Part shown: piece by piece, positions 54,587 to 62,722 of the stretch
How positions within the stretch are numbered: the stretch's first letter is position 1
Layout of the letters: every line of letters begins with the position of its first letter
DNA from: Collinsella aerofaciens
GTDB taxonomy: Bacteria; Actinomycetota; Coriobacteriia; Coriobacteriales; Coriobacteriaceae
Length of the DNA stretch: 64,000 nt
Assembly (NCBI RefSeq): GCF_015548375.1
Contig: NZ_JADMWW010000002.1
Location: 62,001-126,000 of the forward strand
Reading direction: 5' to 3'
Made by a program: the position numbers and the translations under genes
The notes under the pieces: model-generated
Seen by the model: only the letters and a program-made list of their open reading frames with translations
What the model was told of the DNA's origin: nothing
The model's database searches: none

Positions 54587-55150
54587 CTACCGTGCGATCC
54601 AGTCAACGGCTTCGCGCCAACGCTCAACAAGACGTTCCAGACGCCAAGCCGCGTTAGCGGGACTAGTTGACGGCAATACGACAGCGGGCAGGCCTGTCCG
54701 CTCCTTTAGATAGCGCTTATAGAGGCGCCCCGCCGTACCTCCGTTACACACCACCAGCTCAATAGGCGCATTGCCCGTAATGCGCTCAATATGTGCCGGA
54801 ACGACGTTTTTGATGCTGGCGTCGCTCGAGCCCTTAATGTCGCAGCTCTCGACCACATCCCACAGGGCCACGCCGCCGTTCAGCAGCATGGCCCGCTTGG
54901 CGGCAATGGAGGCATCGAGCGTCGCGGGCTCACCGCTTGCCAAAGGATCGCCCTCGTTGGGCGGCACAGGCATACCGAGGCACGTGGCCATCACACGCCA
55001 AAAGCGATTCTGAGGGTTGCCGTAATAAAAGGCATTGGCGCGCGAAAGCACCGAGGGAAACGACCCGAGCACCAAAACGCGCGAGTGCTCGTCAAACACG
55101 GGCTCAAACCCATGCTCAATATGTTGATAGCCCTCGTCAGACACGGCCAT
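54587..55150 (-). CDS. DNA-deoxyinosine glycosylase (uracil-DNA glycosylase superfamily)
   Basis: 187 residues. HGFEPVFDEHSRVLVLGSFPSV and FYYGNPQNRFW at the N-terminus and LPSTSPAN near the C-terminus match the hypoxanthine-DNA glycosylase branch (family 6) of the UDG superfamily. It would remove hypoxanthine formed by adenine deamination. It lies 3 bp after the amylase gene, in the same direction. Confidence 0.85.
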   Translation of the reverse strand: MAVSDEGYQHIEHGFEPVFDEHSRVLVLGSFPSVLSRANAFYYGNPQNRFWRVMATCLGMPVPPNEGDPLASGEPATLDASIAAKRAMLLNGGVALWDVVESCDIKGSSDASIKNVVPAHIERITGNAPIELVVCNGGTAGRLYKRYLKERTGLPAVVLPSTSPANAAWRLERLVERWREAVDWIAR

Positions 55151-55153
55151 GGG

Positions 55154-56530
55154 CTAGGCTCTCAACAGATAGCGCACCTCGTAGGGTGCAAGCTCAAGGG
55201 TACCCGTCAGCTCGACCGTGGGCGCATCGTCGGCAAGCAGGTCGACGAAGGAGCCGTTGAGTTCGCCGGCGCCAAAGGTGTAAGGCTCACCCACGGCATT
55301 CACCGCCACGAGCACCGCCGCGTCGTCGCAGGCGCGCTCGAACAGCAGCTGCTTGTTCTGGATCACCACGTTGCGATAGGCACCGTAGTTGAGAGCACGG
55401 GCAGCCGCGTCGTCGGCCGAACGAAGGTGTGCGAGCTGCGTGATGAACGCCGTCAGCTCGTTGGGCGCAGGCTCATCGAGCGCAGGTCGCAGAGCCCAGT
55501 CACCATCGGGGCCGCCCTTTTCGCCAGGAATCCCCCACTCGCTGCCATAGTAGACGCACGGAATGCCCGGCATACCAAAGAGCATGCCGTAGGCGGGACG
55601 CAGGCAGGATTTGTCGGTGAGGATACTTGCCAGGCGCGGCACATCGTGGTTGTCGACAAACGAAAGCAGATGTTTGCCGCGGTAGATGCACCAAGGGTCG
55701 CCGCCAAACTGACGGTGCAGCGAATGGGCGATCTCGAACATGTTGACCGAGTTAAAGCTGGAATACAGGCCCTTGTAGCACTCGTAATTAGTGCACGAGT
55801 CGAGCATCTCGTCGTTGACGATCTGATTGTAGTCGCCGTGGAGCGTCTCGCCGATGAGCACAAAGCCGGGCTTGAGCTCACGGGTAAAGGAGTGTAGGCG
55901 GCGCATAAAGTCGCGGTCGAGCATGTAGGCGACGTCCAGGCGCAGGCCGTCGACGCCAAAGACGTCGGCCCAACGGCGCACAGACTCGAGCAGGTAATCG
56001 ACCACAGCGGGATTTTGCAGGTTGAGCTTCACAAGCTCAAAATGACCCTCCCAGCCCTCGTACCAAAAGCCGTCGCCATAGCAGGAGTCGCCGTCAAAAC
56101 TGATGTGAAACCAATCCTTGTACGGCGAATCCCACTTGCGCTCCTGCACATCGCGGAAGGCCCAAAAGCCGCGACCGACGTGGTTGAAGACGGCATCGAG
56201 CACCACGCGGATGCCATGGGCGTGCAGCGTGTCGCATACGGCGGCAAAGTCGGCATCCCCGCCCAGGCGACGGTCTATATGGCGCAGGCTGCGCGTGTCG
56301 TAGCCGTGACTATCGGACTCGAGCGGCGGGTTGATGAGCACAGCGCCAACGCCGAGTTTTTGCAGGCAGTCGGCCCATTGGGCAATCTTCATGATAGGAG
56401 CATCGGGGTTGGGTTCGACATCGGCGGCCTGGGCGAGCTCATCCTCGGCAACGGGGGCGGCGTTTTCGCGCGGAGCTCCGCAAAAGCCCAGCGGATAGAT
56501 CTGATAGAACGTCGTCTCGTATGCCCACAT
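55154..56530 (-). CDS. GH13 alpha-amylase family enzyme
   Basis: 458 residues, no signal peptide, so intracellular. The four GH13 motifs are present: DAVFNHVG (I), GLRLDVAY (II, nucleophile Asp), GETLHGDY (III, acid Glu) and FVDNHDVPR (IV). The first barrel strand YQIYPLGFCG resembles cyclomaltodextrinase/neopullulanase-type enzymes. It probably cleaves imported malto-oligosaccharides. A starch-binding domain is not seen. Confidence 0.88.
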   Translation of the reverse strand: MWAYETTFYQIYPLGFCGAPRENAAPVAEDELAQAADVEPNPDAPIMKIAQWADCLQKLGVGAVLINPPLESDSHGYDTRSLRHIDRRLGGDADFAAVCDTLHAHGIRVVLDAVFNHVGRGFWAFRDVQERKWDSPYKDWFHISFDGDSCYGDGFWYEGWEGHFELVKLNLQNPAVVDYLLESVRRWADVFGVDGLRLDVAYMLDRDFMRRLHSFTRELKPGFVLIGETLHGDYNQIVNDEMLDSCTNYECYKGLYSSFNSVNMFEIAHSLHRQFGGDPWCIYRGKHLLSFVDNHDVPRLASILTDKSCLRPAYGMLFGMPGIPCVYYGSEWGIPGEKGGPDGDWALRPALDEPAPNELTAFITQLAHLRSADDAAARALNYGAYRNVVIQNKQLLFERACDDAAVLVAVNAVGEPYTFGAGELNGSFVDLLADDAPTVELTGTLELAPYEVRYLLRA

Positions 56531-56601
56531 AGCAACCTCCCGGTAAGCTCAACACAACGACATCCATTGTATGCCCAGCTTGTATCCCCTCCCCCAAAAT
56601 A

Positions 56602-56668
56602 AGTTGCGGTGGAATAGTTCCTGCTTGGGCCTTCAAAGGCCTTAAACAGGAACTATTCCACCGCAACT
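56602..56668. repeat. GTTGCGGTGGAATAGTTCC palindrome, copy A
   Basis: Perfect 22-bp arms (56602-56623 and 56647-56668) enclose 23 nt with an inner GGCCTT/AAGGCC helix. CCCCTC/GAGGGG flanks add more pairing. Located between the MFS stop and the amylase start. Copy B with the same arms is at 60741. Confidence 0.8.
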
Positions 56669-56683
56669 GATGAGGGGACGTGG

Positions 56684-57880
56684 CTAGGCGACGGGCTTGG
56701 CGCGGCGGATGGCTGGGAACATCACCGTGATGGCGAGGATAACGCCCACGACGGCAATCGCCCCGCCCACAAAGCCGATCCAGGCGATACCGGGACCCGA
56801 AACCACGGCTCCGCCGATCGCGGTACCCGTGCCGATACCGAGGTTGAACAGGCCCGAGAAGATCGACATGGCGACGGCCGACGAATCTGCCGGCGTGTGC
56901 TTGATGAGCTCGGCCTGAAACGCCACGTTAAAGGCCGTGGCGCAGCAACCCCACAGTGCGCACACAGCGAGAACCGCAGCGAGTGACGATGCGGCCGGAC
57001 CCATGAGCAGCAGAGCCACCGGCACGCCGGAGAGCGTGATAGCCAAGAACGGGAAGCGATGCCCATCGAACAGGCGGCCAAACAGCCAGCTTCCGAGCAA
57101 ACCAGAGCAGCCAAACGCCGTCAACGTCATGGTAATGGCGCCCGCATCGACGTGCGCGACCTGCGCCAGGAAGGGCTCGATATAGCTGTAGCTTGCGTAA
57201 TAGCCGGTCGCCATGAAGACCGTGACTGCGTAGAGCGCGATGAGGAACGGGTTCTTGAGCAGCTCGGGCAGCTGCTTGAGCGTAAAACGCTCGCCCGCTG
57301 GCATGGCAGGGAACACCGTGGCCTGGTAGACGACCGCGACAGCAGACAGCGCTCCGACCACGGCAAACGTCATGCGCCAGCCCACGGCCAAGCCAATGGC
57401 GCGACCGAGCGGCAGGCCAAAGATCTGTGCGATGGAAGAGCCCGTGGCGATCATGCTGATAGCGAGCGCCCCGTGGCGTGTGTCAACCAGGCGCGACGCC
57501 ATGATCGAGGCGACCGACCAGAACACGGCGTGCGCGCAGGCAACCACCAGGCGCGCGCAGACTAAGATGGGATAGGTCGGTGCCAAGGCGGACAGGAACT
57601 GGCCCAGCGAGAACACGGCGAGCACGCCCAGCAGCATCCGCTTGAACTCGAAACGCGAAGCGAACACCATGAGCGGCAACGACAGCAGCATGACGCCCCA
57701 GGCATAGACCGAGATCATGATGCCCGCCTGGGCCTCGGTGAGCGAGAACGACGCGGCGATATCAGTCAAAAGGCCGATGGGCATAAACTCCGACGTGTTG
57801 AACACGAACGCACAGCAGGTGAGCCCGACGAGCGGGAGCCACTGCCTGAGCGTGATGCCGTCTTGCCTTGCCTGACTCAT
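56684..57880 (-). CDS. MFS transporter, sugar efflux / DHA1 type
   Basis: 398 residues from ATG 57880; GGAG lies 9 nt upstream (a TTG 15 bp earlier is possible). Twelve hydrophobic segments. FNTSEFMPIGLLTDIAASF in helix 1 and FWSVASIMASRLVD in helix 4-5 match the SotB/YdeA-like drug:H+ antiporter branch. It probably exports sugars or drugs. The -10-like TATAAT lies at 57914-57919. Confidence 0.87.
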   Translation of the reverse strand: MSQARQDGITLRQWLPLVGLTCCAFVFNTSEFMPIGLLTDIAASFSLTEAQAGIMISVYAWGVMLLSLPLMVFASRFEFKRMLLGVLAVFSLGQFLSALAPTYPILVCARLVVACAHAVFWSVASIMASRLVDTRHGALAISMIATGSSIAQIFGLPLGRAIGLAVGWRMTFAVVGALSAVAVVYQATVFPAMPAGERFTLKQLPELLKNPFLIALYAVTVFMATGYYASYSYIEPFLAQVAHVDAGAITMTLTAFGCSGLLGSWLFGRLFDGHRFPFLAITLSGVPVALLLMGPAASSLAAVLAVCALWGCCATAFNVAFQAELIKHTPADSSAVAMSIFSGLFNLGIGTGTAIGGAVVSGPGIAWIGFVGGAIAVVGVILAITVMFPAIRRAKPVA

Positions 57881-57926
57881 ATATAACGTCTCCAATCATT
57901 TTGAGCGGAGGCGATTATATAGCAAC

Positions 57927-57959
57927 GGCCCCGCATCCGTCAGCAACAGATGCGGGGCC
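57927..57959. other. Strong hairpin between feoAB and the MFS gene
   Basis: Stem GGCCCCGCATC / GATGCGGGGCC with an 11-nt loop, between the feoB stop and the MFS promoter. No U-tract directly follows on the minus strand, so termination is possible but not classic. Confidence 0.5.
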
Positions 57960-58001
57960 GAAAACAATTCGATACACAGAGGTTGCGCCGTCAATTCATA
58001 A

Positions 58002-60362
58002 CTAAGCCAACCCCAGCAACATGCCCGCCGAATGCACGACAAACGCCACGACCCAGGCGACCGTCACCTGAAACGCGAATACGGCCACGGCATAGCGTGC
58101 GCCCAACTCGCTCTTGACGGCGCCGATGGACGCCACGCAAGGCGGGTACAGCAGCGTAAAGACCAGGAACACGTAGGCGGTAAACGGCGAAAACATGGCT
58201 GACAGTGCCGCGGGCGACGTTGCGCCCAAAAGCACCGTGAGCGTCGAGATGACGCTCTCCTTGGCAATGAGCCCCGTGACGAGCGCCGTCGAGGCGCGCC
58301 AGTCGCCAAAGCCGAGCGGGGCCAACACCGGCGCGATGATGCTACCCAGACCGGCAAGCAGGCTTTGCGACTGGTCGGCGACCACGTTAAAGCGGATGTC
58401 GAACGTCTGAAGGAACCAGATGACCACGGTCGCGGCAAAGATAATGGTAAAGGCCTTGGTGATGAAGTCCTTGGCCTTATCCCATGCCAGCATCACCGTC
58501 GTCTTGACGCTCGGCAGGCGGTAATTGGGGAGCTCCATGATAAACGGCACCGGGTCGCCCTTAAATGCCGTGCGGTTGAGCACCAAAGCCGCGACGCAGC
58601 CGACCACGATACCGATCAGATAGAGCGAGACCATGGCGGGAACCGTCGCCTGCGGGAAAAACGCCCCGCACAGCAAGCCGTAAACCGGCAGCTTGGCTGA
58701 GCAGCTCATAAACGGCGTGAGCATGACCGTCATCTTGCGGTCGTGCTCGGATGGGAGCGTACGGGTCGACATGATAGCTGGCACGGTGCAGCCAAAGCCG
58801 ACGAGCATGGGCACGAAGCTGCGGCCCGACAGACCAAAGCGACGCAACACCTTATCCATGACAAAGGCCACGCGCGCCATGTATCCGGAGTCTTCCAGAA
58901 TGGAGAGGAACAAAAAGAGCACGACGATAATCGGCAGGAAGGTCAGCACACTGCCCACGCCCGTAAGCACGCCGTCGACAGCCAGCGAGCGCACCACGTC
59001 GTTGGTACCGAACGCCTTGAGGCCCGCATCGGCCGAGGCGATGATGGCAGCGATACCGTCCTCCATGAGTCCCTGCAACGCCGCGCCGATCACGCCAAAC
59101 GTCAGCCAAAAGACGAGGCCCATGATCACCAGAAACGCCGGGATAGCCGTGTAACGACCTGTCAGGATGCGGTCAATCTTGACGGAGCGCACGTGCTCGC
59201 GGCTTTCGTGCGGCTTGACGACGCAACGCCCGCACACGTCGCCGATAAAGCTAAAACGCATATCGGCCAACGCAGATAGGCGGTCGGTGCCGGCCTCGCC
59301 CTCCATCTGGGTAATGATGTGCTCGATAGCGTCGAGCTCATTGCGATCCAGGTGAAGCGCCTCGGTTACCAGCTCATCGCCCTCGACCAGCTTGGTCGCC
59401 GCAAAGCGCACCGGGATGTGCGCCGTCACGGCATGGTCCTCGATCAGGTTAGCAATACCGTGGATGCAGCGATGCAGCGCACCGCCGTCCGGACCGTCGG
59501 GCGCGCAAAAGTCCAGGCGACCGGGGCGCTCGCGGAACCGCGCGACGTGCAAGGCATGATCCACCAGCTCGCCGATACCCTCGTTGCGGGCAGCGCTAAT
59601 GGGGACAACGGGCACGCCCATCAGGCTCTCGAGCAAGTTGACGTCTACGGCGCCGCCGTTGGCGGTCACCTCGTCCATCATGTTGAGCGCGATGACCATG
59701 GGGCGGTCGAGCTCCATGAGCTGCAGTGTCAAGTACAGGTTACGCTCGATGTTGGTAGCGTCAATGATGTCGATGATGGCGTCCGGGCGCTCGTCGAGGA
59801 TGAACTGACGGCTCACGACCTCTTCGCCTGTGTACGGCGACAGGGAGTAAATGCCAGGCAGATCGGTAACGCTCGCCTCGGGATGGTTACGGATGGTGCC
59901 ATCTTTGCGGTCGACAGTCACGCCGGGAAAGTTACCGACGTGCTGGTTGGAGCCCGTCAGCTGGTTGAATAACGTGGTCTTGCCGCAGTTTTGGTTGCCG
60001 GCGAGGGCAAAGTGCAGCGGCGCGCCCTCGGGCACGGCCGTCTTTGCCGCACGGGGCGAATACGTCCCCTCGCCAAGTGCCGGATGCTCCGTCGTGCCGA
60101 TTGCGGCGTTAGCGCGCGGACCTGTATCGGTGTCGTGAATACCCACGAGCTCGATGCGAGCGGCATCGTCCTTACGCAGTGTCAACTCGTAGTCACGCAG
60201 GCGGATCTCGAGCGGGTCACCCATGGGGGCGTACTTCATCATGGTGACTTCGGTGCCCGGCGTTAGGCCCATGTCCAAAATATGCTGTCGGAGTGCCTGG
60301 TCGTCCGATGTCACCGATGCGACGACGGCGTCCTTTCCAATCTCGAGTGTATCGAGCCTCAC
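58002..60362 (-). CDS. feoB: Ferrous iron transporter, FeoA-FeoB fusion
   Basis: 786 residues from GTG 60362, which has GGGGAGG nine bases upstream; an ATG at 60413 lacks a ribosome site. Residues about 1-75 are a FeoA SH3-like domain (LGKDAVV...LRDYELTLRKDDAARIEL). The FeoB G domain follows: GNQNCGKTTLFN (G1, Cys where many have Ser or Val), DLPGIYSL (G3), NMMDE (G4). The membrane part holds two Gate motifs (GFGCTVPAIMSTR; PPCVASIGAVK). It imports Fe2+ into the cytoplasm. No iron box was identified upstream. Confidence 0.92.
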   Translation of the reverse strand: MRLDTLEIGKDAVVASVTSDDQALRQHILDMGLTPGTEVTMMKYAPMGDPLEIRLRDYELTLRKDDAARIELVGIHDTDTGPRANAAIGTTEHPALGEGTYSPRAAKTAVPEGAPLHFALAGNQNCGKTTLFNQLTGSNQHVGNFPGVTVDRKDGTIRNHPEASVTDLPGIYSLSPYTGEEVVSRQFILDERPDAIIDIIDATNIERNLYLTLQLMELDRPMVIALNMMDEVTANGGAVDVNLLESLMGVPVVPISAARNEGIGELVDHALHVARFRERPGRLDFCAPDGPDGGALHRCIHGIANLIEDHAVTAHIPVRFAATKLVEGDELVTEALHLDRNELDAIEHIITQMEGEAGTDRLSALADMRFSFIGDVCGRCVVKPHESREHVRSVKIDRILTGRYTAIPAFLVIMGLVFWLTFGVIGAALQGLMEDGIAAIIASADAGLKAFGTNDVVRSLAVDGVLTGVGSVLTFLPIIVVLFLFLSILEDSGYMARVAFVMDKVLRRFGLSGRSFVPMLVGFGCTVPAIMSTRTLPSEHDRKMTVMLTPFMSCSAKLPVYGLLCGAFFPQATVPAMVSLYLIGIVVGCVAALVLNRTAFKGDPVPFIMELPNYRLPSVKTTVMLAWDKAKDFITKAFTIIFAATVVIWFLQTFDIRFNVVADQSQSLLAGLGSIIAPVLAPLGFGDWRASTALVTGLIAKESVISTLTVLLGATSPAALSAMFSPFTAYVFLVFTLLYPPCVASIGAVKSELGARYAVAVFAFQVTVAWVVAFVVHSAGMLLGLA

Positions 60363-60521
60363 GTCCGTGTTCCTCCCCCGGCGCCCACAGGGCGTTGCAT
60401 TTATGTTCGCCATGGCTAACCGTTTGCCATGGCTAACCAATTTTAAGCTTACATGATAGCGTGAACACACAACGACGTTCAATCAGCAGATTGGCGCAAT
60501 GGGGACAGGCAGGAGAGTTCA

Positions 60522-60721
60522 GGGCCATAGTTTCCCGATGAGGCCTCTCGGGGAAACTACATCCCAGAATTCTGGCTCGAAACGGGATATGGTTTCCCAA
60601 ACAGGCCTCTTACGGAAAATGCATCCCGGAATCCCCACTCGAAACGGGACGCACTTTCCCAGTCGAGGCCCTATGGGAAACCGTGTCCCACCTTGAAGGG
60701 GGAACTGGGATGCAGTTTCCG
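60522..60721. repeat. Tandem hairpin array, three and a half units, 62-bp period
   Basis: Forward arms of consensus GGGAYRYRGTTTCCC begin at 60522, 60584, 60646 and 60707; reverse arms (GGGAAAC..ATCCC) begin at 60551, 60613 and 60675. Arms are 15 nt, loops 14 nt, linkers about 18 nt. The last unit lacks its reverse arm. A GGGGACAGGCA core stands just before it (60500). The period is not a multiple of 3. Same architecture as the array at 12029 but an unrelated sequence. Confidence 0.82.
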
Positions 60722-60740
60722 GACGGGACATCAAAAACAA

Positions 60741-60808
60741 AGTTGCGGTGGAATAGTTCCTGGATGGGCTGGTTGATGCCCCAGATAGGAACTATTTCAC
60801 CGCAAGTT
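60741..60808. repeat. GTTGCGGTGGAATAGTTCC palindrome, copy B
   Basis: The same left arm as copy A at 60741-60761. The right arm at 60787-60808 has two changes. The 25-nt loop differs and carries its own GGGC/GCCC helix. It sits directly after the 62-bp array. Confidence 0.75.
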
Positions 60809-60834
60809 ATTGAAGGGCTGGGATGCCCGTCCTC

Positions 60835-61734
60835 TTACAGATGGCGCTCCAGAAAGCGGAAGGCTAGGCGAATCCAGGGGCGGACCGCCACCTGCTTGTC
60901 CTCGTTGTCGACCGCGGTGTTGGCGTTGCCGAGCGAAAGGCCGTGACCGCCCTGGTCAAAGACGTGCATCTCGCAAGCGACGCCCTCCTCCGCCATGCGT
61001 TGGGCAAACGGATAGACCTGCGCGATCGGCGCCGTCTTGTCGTCGGACACGCCCCATACAAAGGTCGGTGGCATCTGACGCGAAACATGCGTGGTGGGGC
61101 AGATGTCGGCCAGATGCTCGTCAGTTGCCTCGCCGCCCGTCACCATCGACAGGTAGTCGTTGAGCAAATCGCGCCCCGTCTTGCCGCCCGTCTTGGGCAC
61201 GCGCAAGTCAATGCGCGGATCGCGCGTCTGCATGTCGCGCACATAGGCAAAGTCGAGCAATGGATAGCCCAGCACCACGGCATCGGGACGAATGTCGTCC
61301 GGACGCGCCCCGGCAAGTGCCGCAAAGGGGCCGGTCTTCCACTGTGTTGCCAGCGAGGCGCAAATCATGCCGCCAGCAGAAAAGCCCACGACGCACACGC
61401 GCTTAGGATCGACATGCCACTCGTCGGCGTTGGCGCGCACCGTGGCGACCATCTTGGCAAGATCTGCCTGGGGATGCGGAAAGCTCACGTCACCCGTAGA
61501 ACTCGTGACATAGTTGAGCACAAAGGCCTGGTAACCGTGATCCAAAAACGCAAACGCCACAGGATCCTGCTCATGCGGAGCGATATGCGTAAACGCACCT
61601 CCGCCACAGATAATCACCGCGGGGCGGCGGCCATTCGGTTTATCGGGCAACGGCTCGGCACCCAAATACGTAAACGTCGCCGGATAATCCTCGGTCGGCT
61701 CCTCGCCCCACAGCGCATGGTTCTCGACAATCAT
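60835..61734 (-). CDS. Alpha/beta hydrolase (esterase-like)
   Basis: 299 residues from ATG 61734 (AAGGGAG upstream); the longer frame is not supported. Oxyanion-type GGGAFTHIAP near residue 45, nucleophile elbow VGFSAGG, and catalytic His in DQGGHGLSLG. This pattern fits BD-FAE / acetyl-xylan-esterase-like hydrolases, cytoplasmic here. Substrate unknown. Confidence 0.85.
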   Translation of the reverse strand: MIVENHALWGEEPTEDYPATFTYLGAEPLPDKPNGRRPAVIICGGGAFTHIAPHEQDPVAFAFLDHGYQAFVLNYVTSSTGDVSFPHPQADLAKMVATVRANADEWHVDPKRVCVVGFSAGGMICASLATQWKTGPFAALAGARPDDIRPDAVVLGYPLLDFAYVRDMQTRDPRIDLRVPKTGGKTGRDLLNDYLSMVTGGEATDEHLADICPTTHVSRQMPPTFVWGVSDDKTAPIAQVYPFAQRMAEEGVACEMHVFDQGGHGLSLGNANTAVDNEDKQVAVRPWIRLAFRFLERHL

Positions 61735-61920
61735 ATGTGCTCCCTTCGCGCAAATTATGCGCCCTTGTTTTTCGCCTTCAAGCGTACCCCACTTGAACCC
61801 GTGGCGCAGAAACACTCCGGCAATAAGTTTCCCTTCAACTGATATATCACATAATCCCAGTTCAGAGGTATCGTTGAGCAGCGTAGAATAGGGGCGTTGA
61901 CCAAGCCGCGAAACACATGT

Positions 61921-61930
61921 GAAACGTTTC
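61921..61930. promoter_or_regulatory. LacI-type palindrome upstream of crr
   Basis: GAAACGTTTC, a perfect 10-bp palindrome about 48 bp before the EIIA start, resembling the centre of cre or LacI-family operators. TTGACC at 61897-61902 may be a -35 box. Confidence 0.45.
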
Positions 61931-61977
61931 CGGCAAACCAAACGCGCGATATGCGCCTATTTAAGTTGGAGGCAACT

Positions 61978-62541
61978 ATGGGTCTGCTCGATTCGCTTAA
62001 GTCCACCTTCACCTCGACCGGCGAGGCGTCCGTTCCGCCCGCAGCAAGCTTCGCTACCCGCGAAGGCGTCATCTATGCCCCCGTCAACGGCGTGCTCGTC
62101 AACCTGAACGAGGTTCCCGACGAGACGATCGCCTCGGGCATGCTTGGCCAGGGCTATGGCATCGAGCCCATTACCGGCACCATCTATGCGCCCGCCAACG
62201 GCCGCATCGGTGCCACCACTGTCACCAACCACTCCATCGGCATGATCACCGAGGACGGCCTGCGCGTGTTCATCCATGTTGGCCTGGGCACCGTGGAAAT
62301 GAACGGCAAGGGTTTTGCCCGCTTTGTCGAGATGGGCGATGTGGTCAAGGCAGGCCAGCCGCTCATCAGCTTCGACCGCGAGGCCATTAAGGCCGCTGGT
62401 CACGAGGACATCGTGACCGTCATCGTCTCCGAGCTCGATCGTCTTAAGAGCATCGACCATGTCGGCGAGTCTGGAACGCTTATCGGCGGCAACCCGCTCG
62501 TCAAGCTTGGCGACCCGCTGCTGGTTGCCAAGACCAAGTAG
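61978..62541 (+). CDS. crr: PTS EIIA component, glucose type
   Basis: 187 residues from ATG 61978 with GGAGG upstream. The EIIA-Glc fold is clear: [32 protein letters not shown] with the first His, and [17 protein letters not shown] with the phosphorylated His. A stand-alone EIIA with a short N-terminal amphipathic stretch ([10 protein letters not shown]). It can serve EIIBC proteins lacking EIIA, such as the orphan EIIC at 24519. Confidence 0.93.
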   Translation: MGLLDSLKSTFTSTGEASVPPAASFATREGVIYAPVNGVLVNLNEVPDETIASGMLGQGYGIEPITGTIYAPANGRIGATTVTNHSIGMITEDGLRVFIHVGLGTVEMNGKGFARFVEMGDVVKAGQPLISFDREAIKAAGHEDIVTVIVSELDRLKSIDHVGESGTLIGGNPLVKLGDPLLVAKTK

Positions 62542-62578
62542 CCAGGCCCCACGCCACACAGCCAAAAGGCACCTCGTC

Positions 62579-62613
62579 AAGCGCCCGCGACCATTTGGCC
62601 GCGGGCGCTTTTC
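62579..62613 (+). terminator. Terminator after crr
   Basis: Stem AAGCGCCCGCG / CGCGGGCGCTT followed by TTTTCG on the plus strand, 38 bp past the crr stop. Confidence 0.88.
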
Positions 62614-62667
62614 GTTTGAAAAACCATCCCGCCAATGCTTTATCTGTATAGCTCAAATGAGCCGAGC

Positions 62668-62676
62668 TGCTAGAAT
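62668..62676 (+). promoter_or_regulatory. Extended -10 promoter of asnS
   Basis: TGCTAGAAT (62668-62676), a TGnTANNNT extended -10, about 47 bp before the asnS start. No T-box leader is seen. Confidence 0.5.
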
Positions 62677-62722
62677 ATCGAACTGTATGGATAACTATCA
62701 TTCAACCGTTATGGGAGGATAC

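Noticed and set aside
62614..62722. T-box leader before asnS
   Set aside because: The leader is under 60 nt from the likely start and lacks the T-box sequence.
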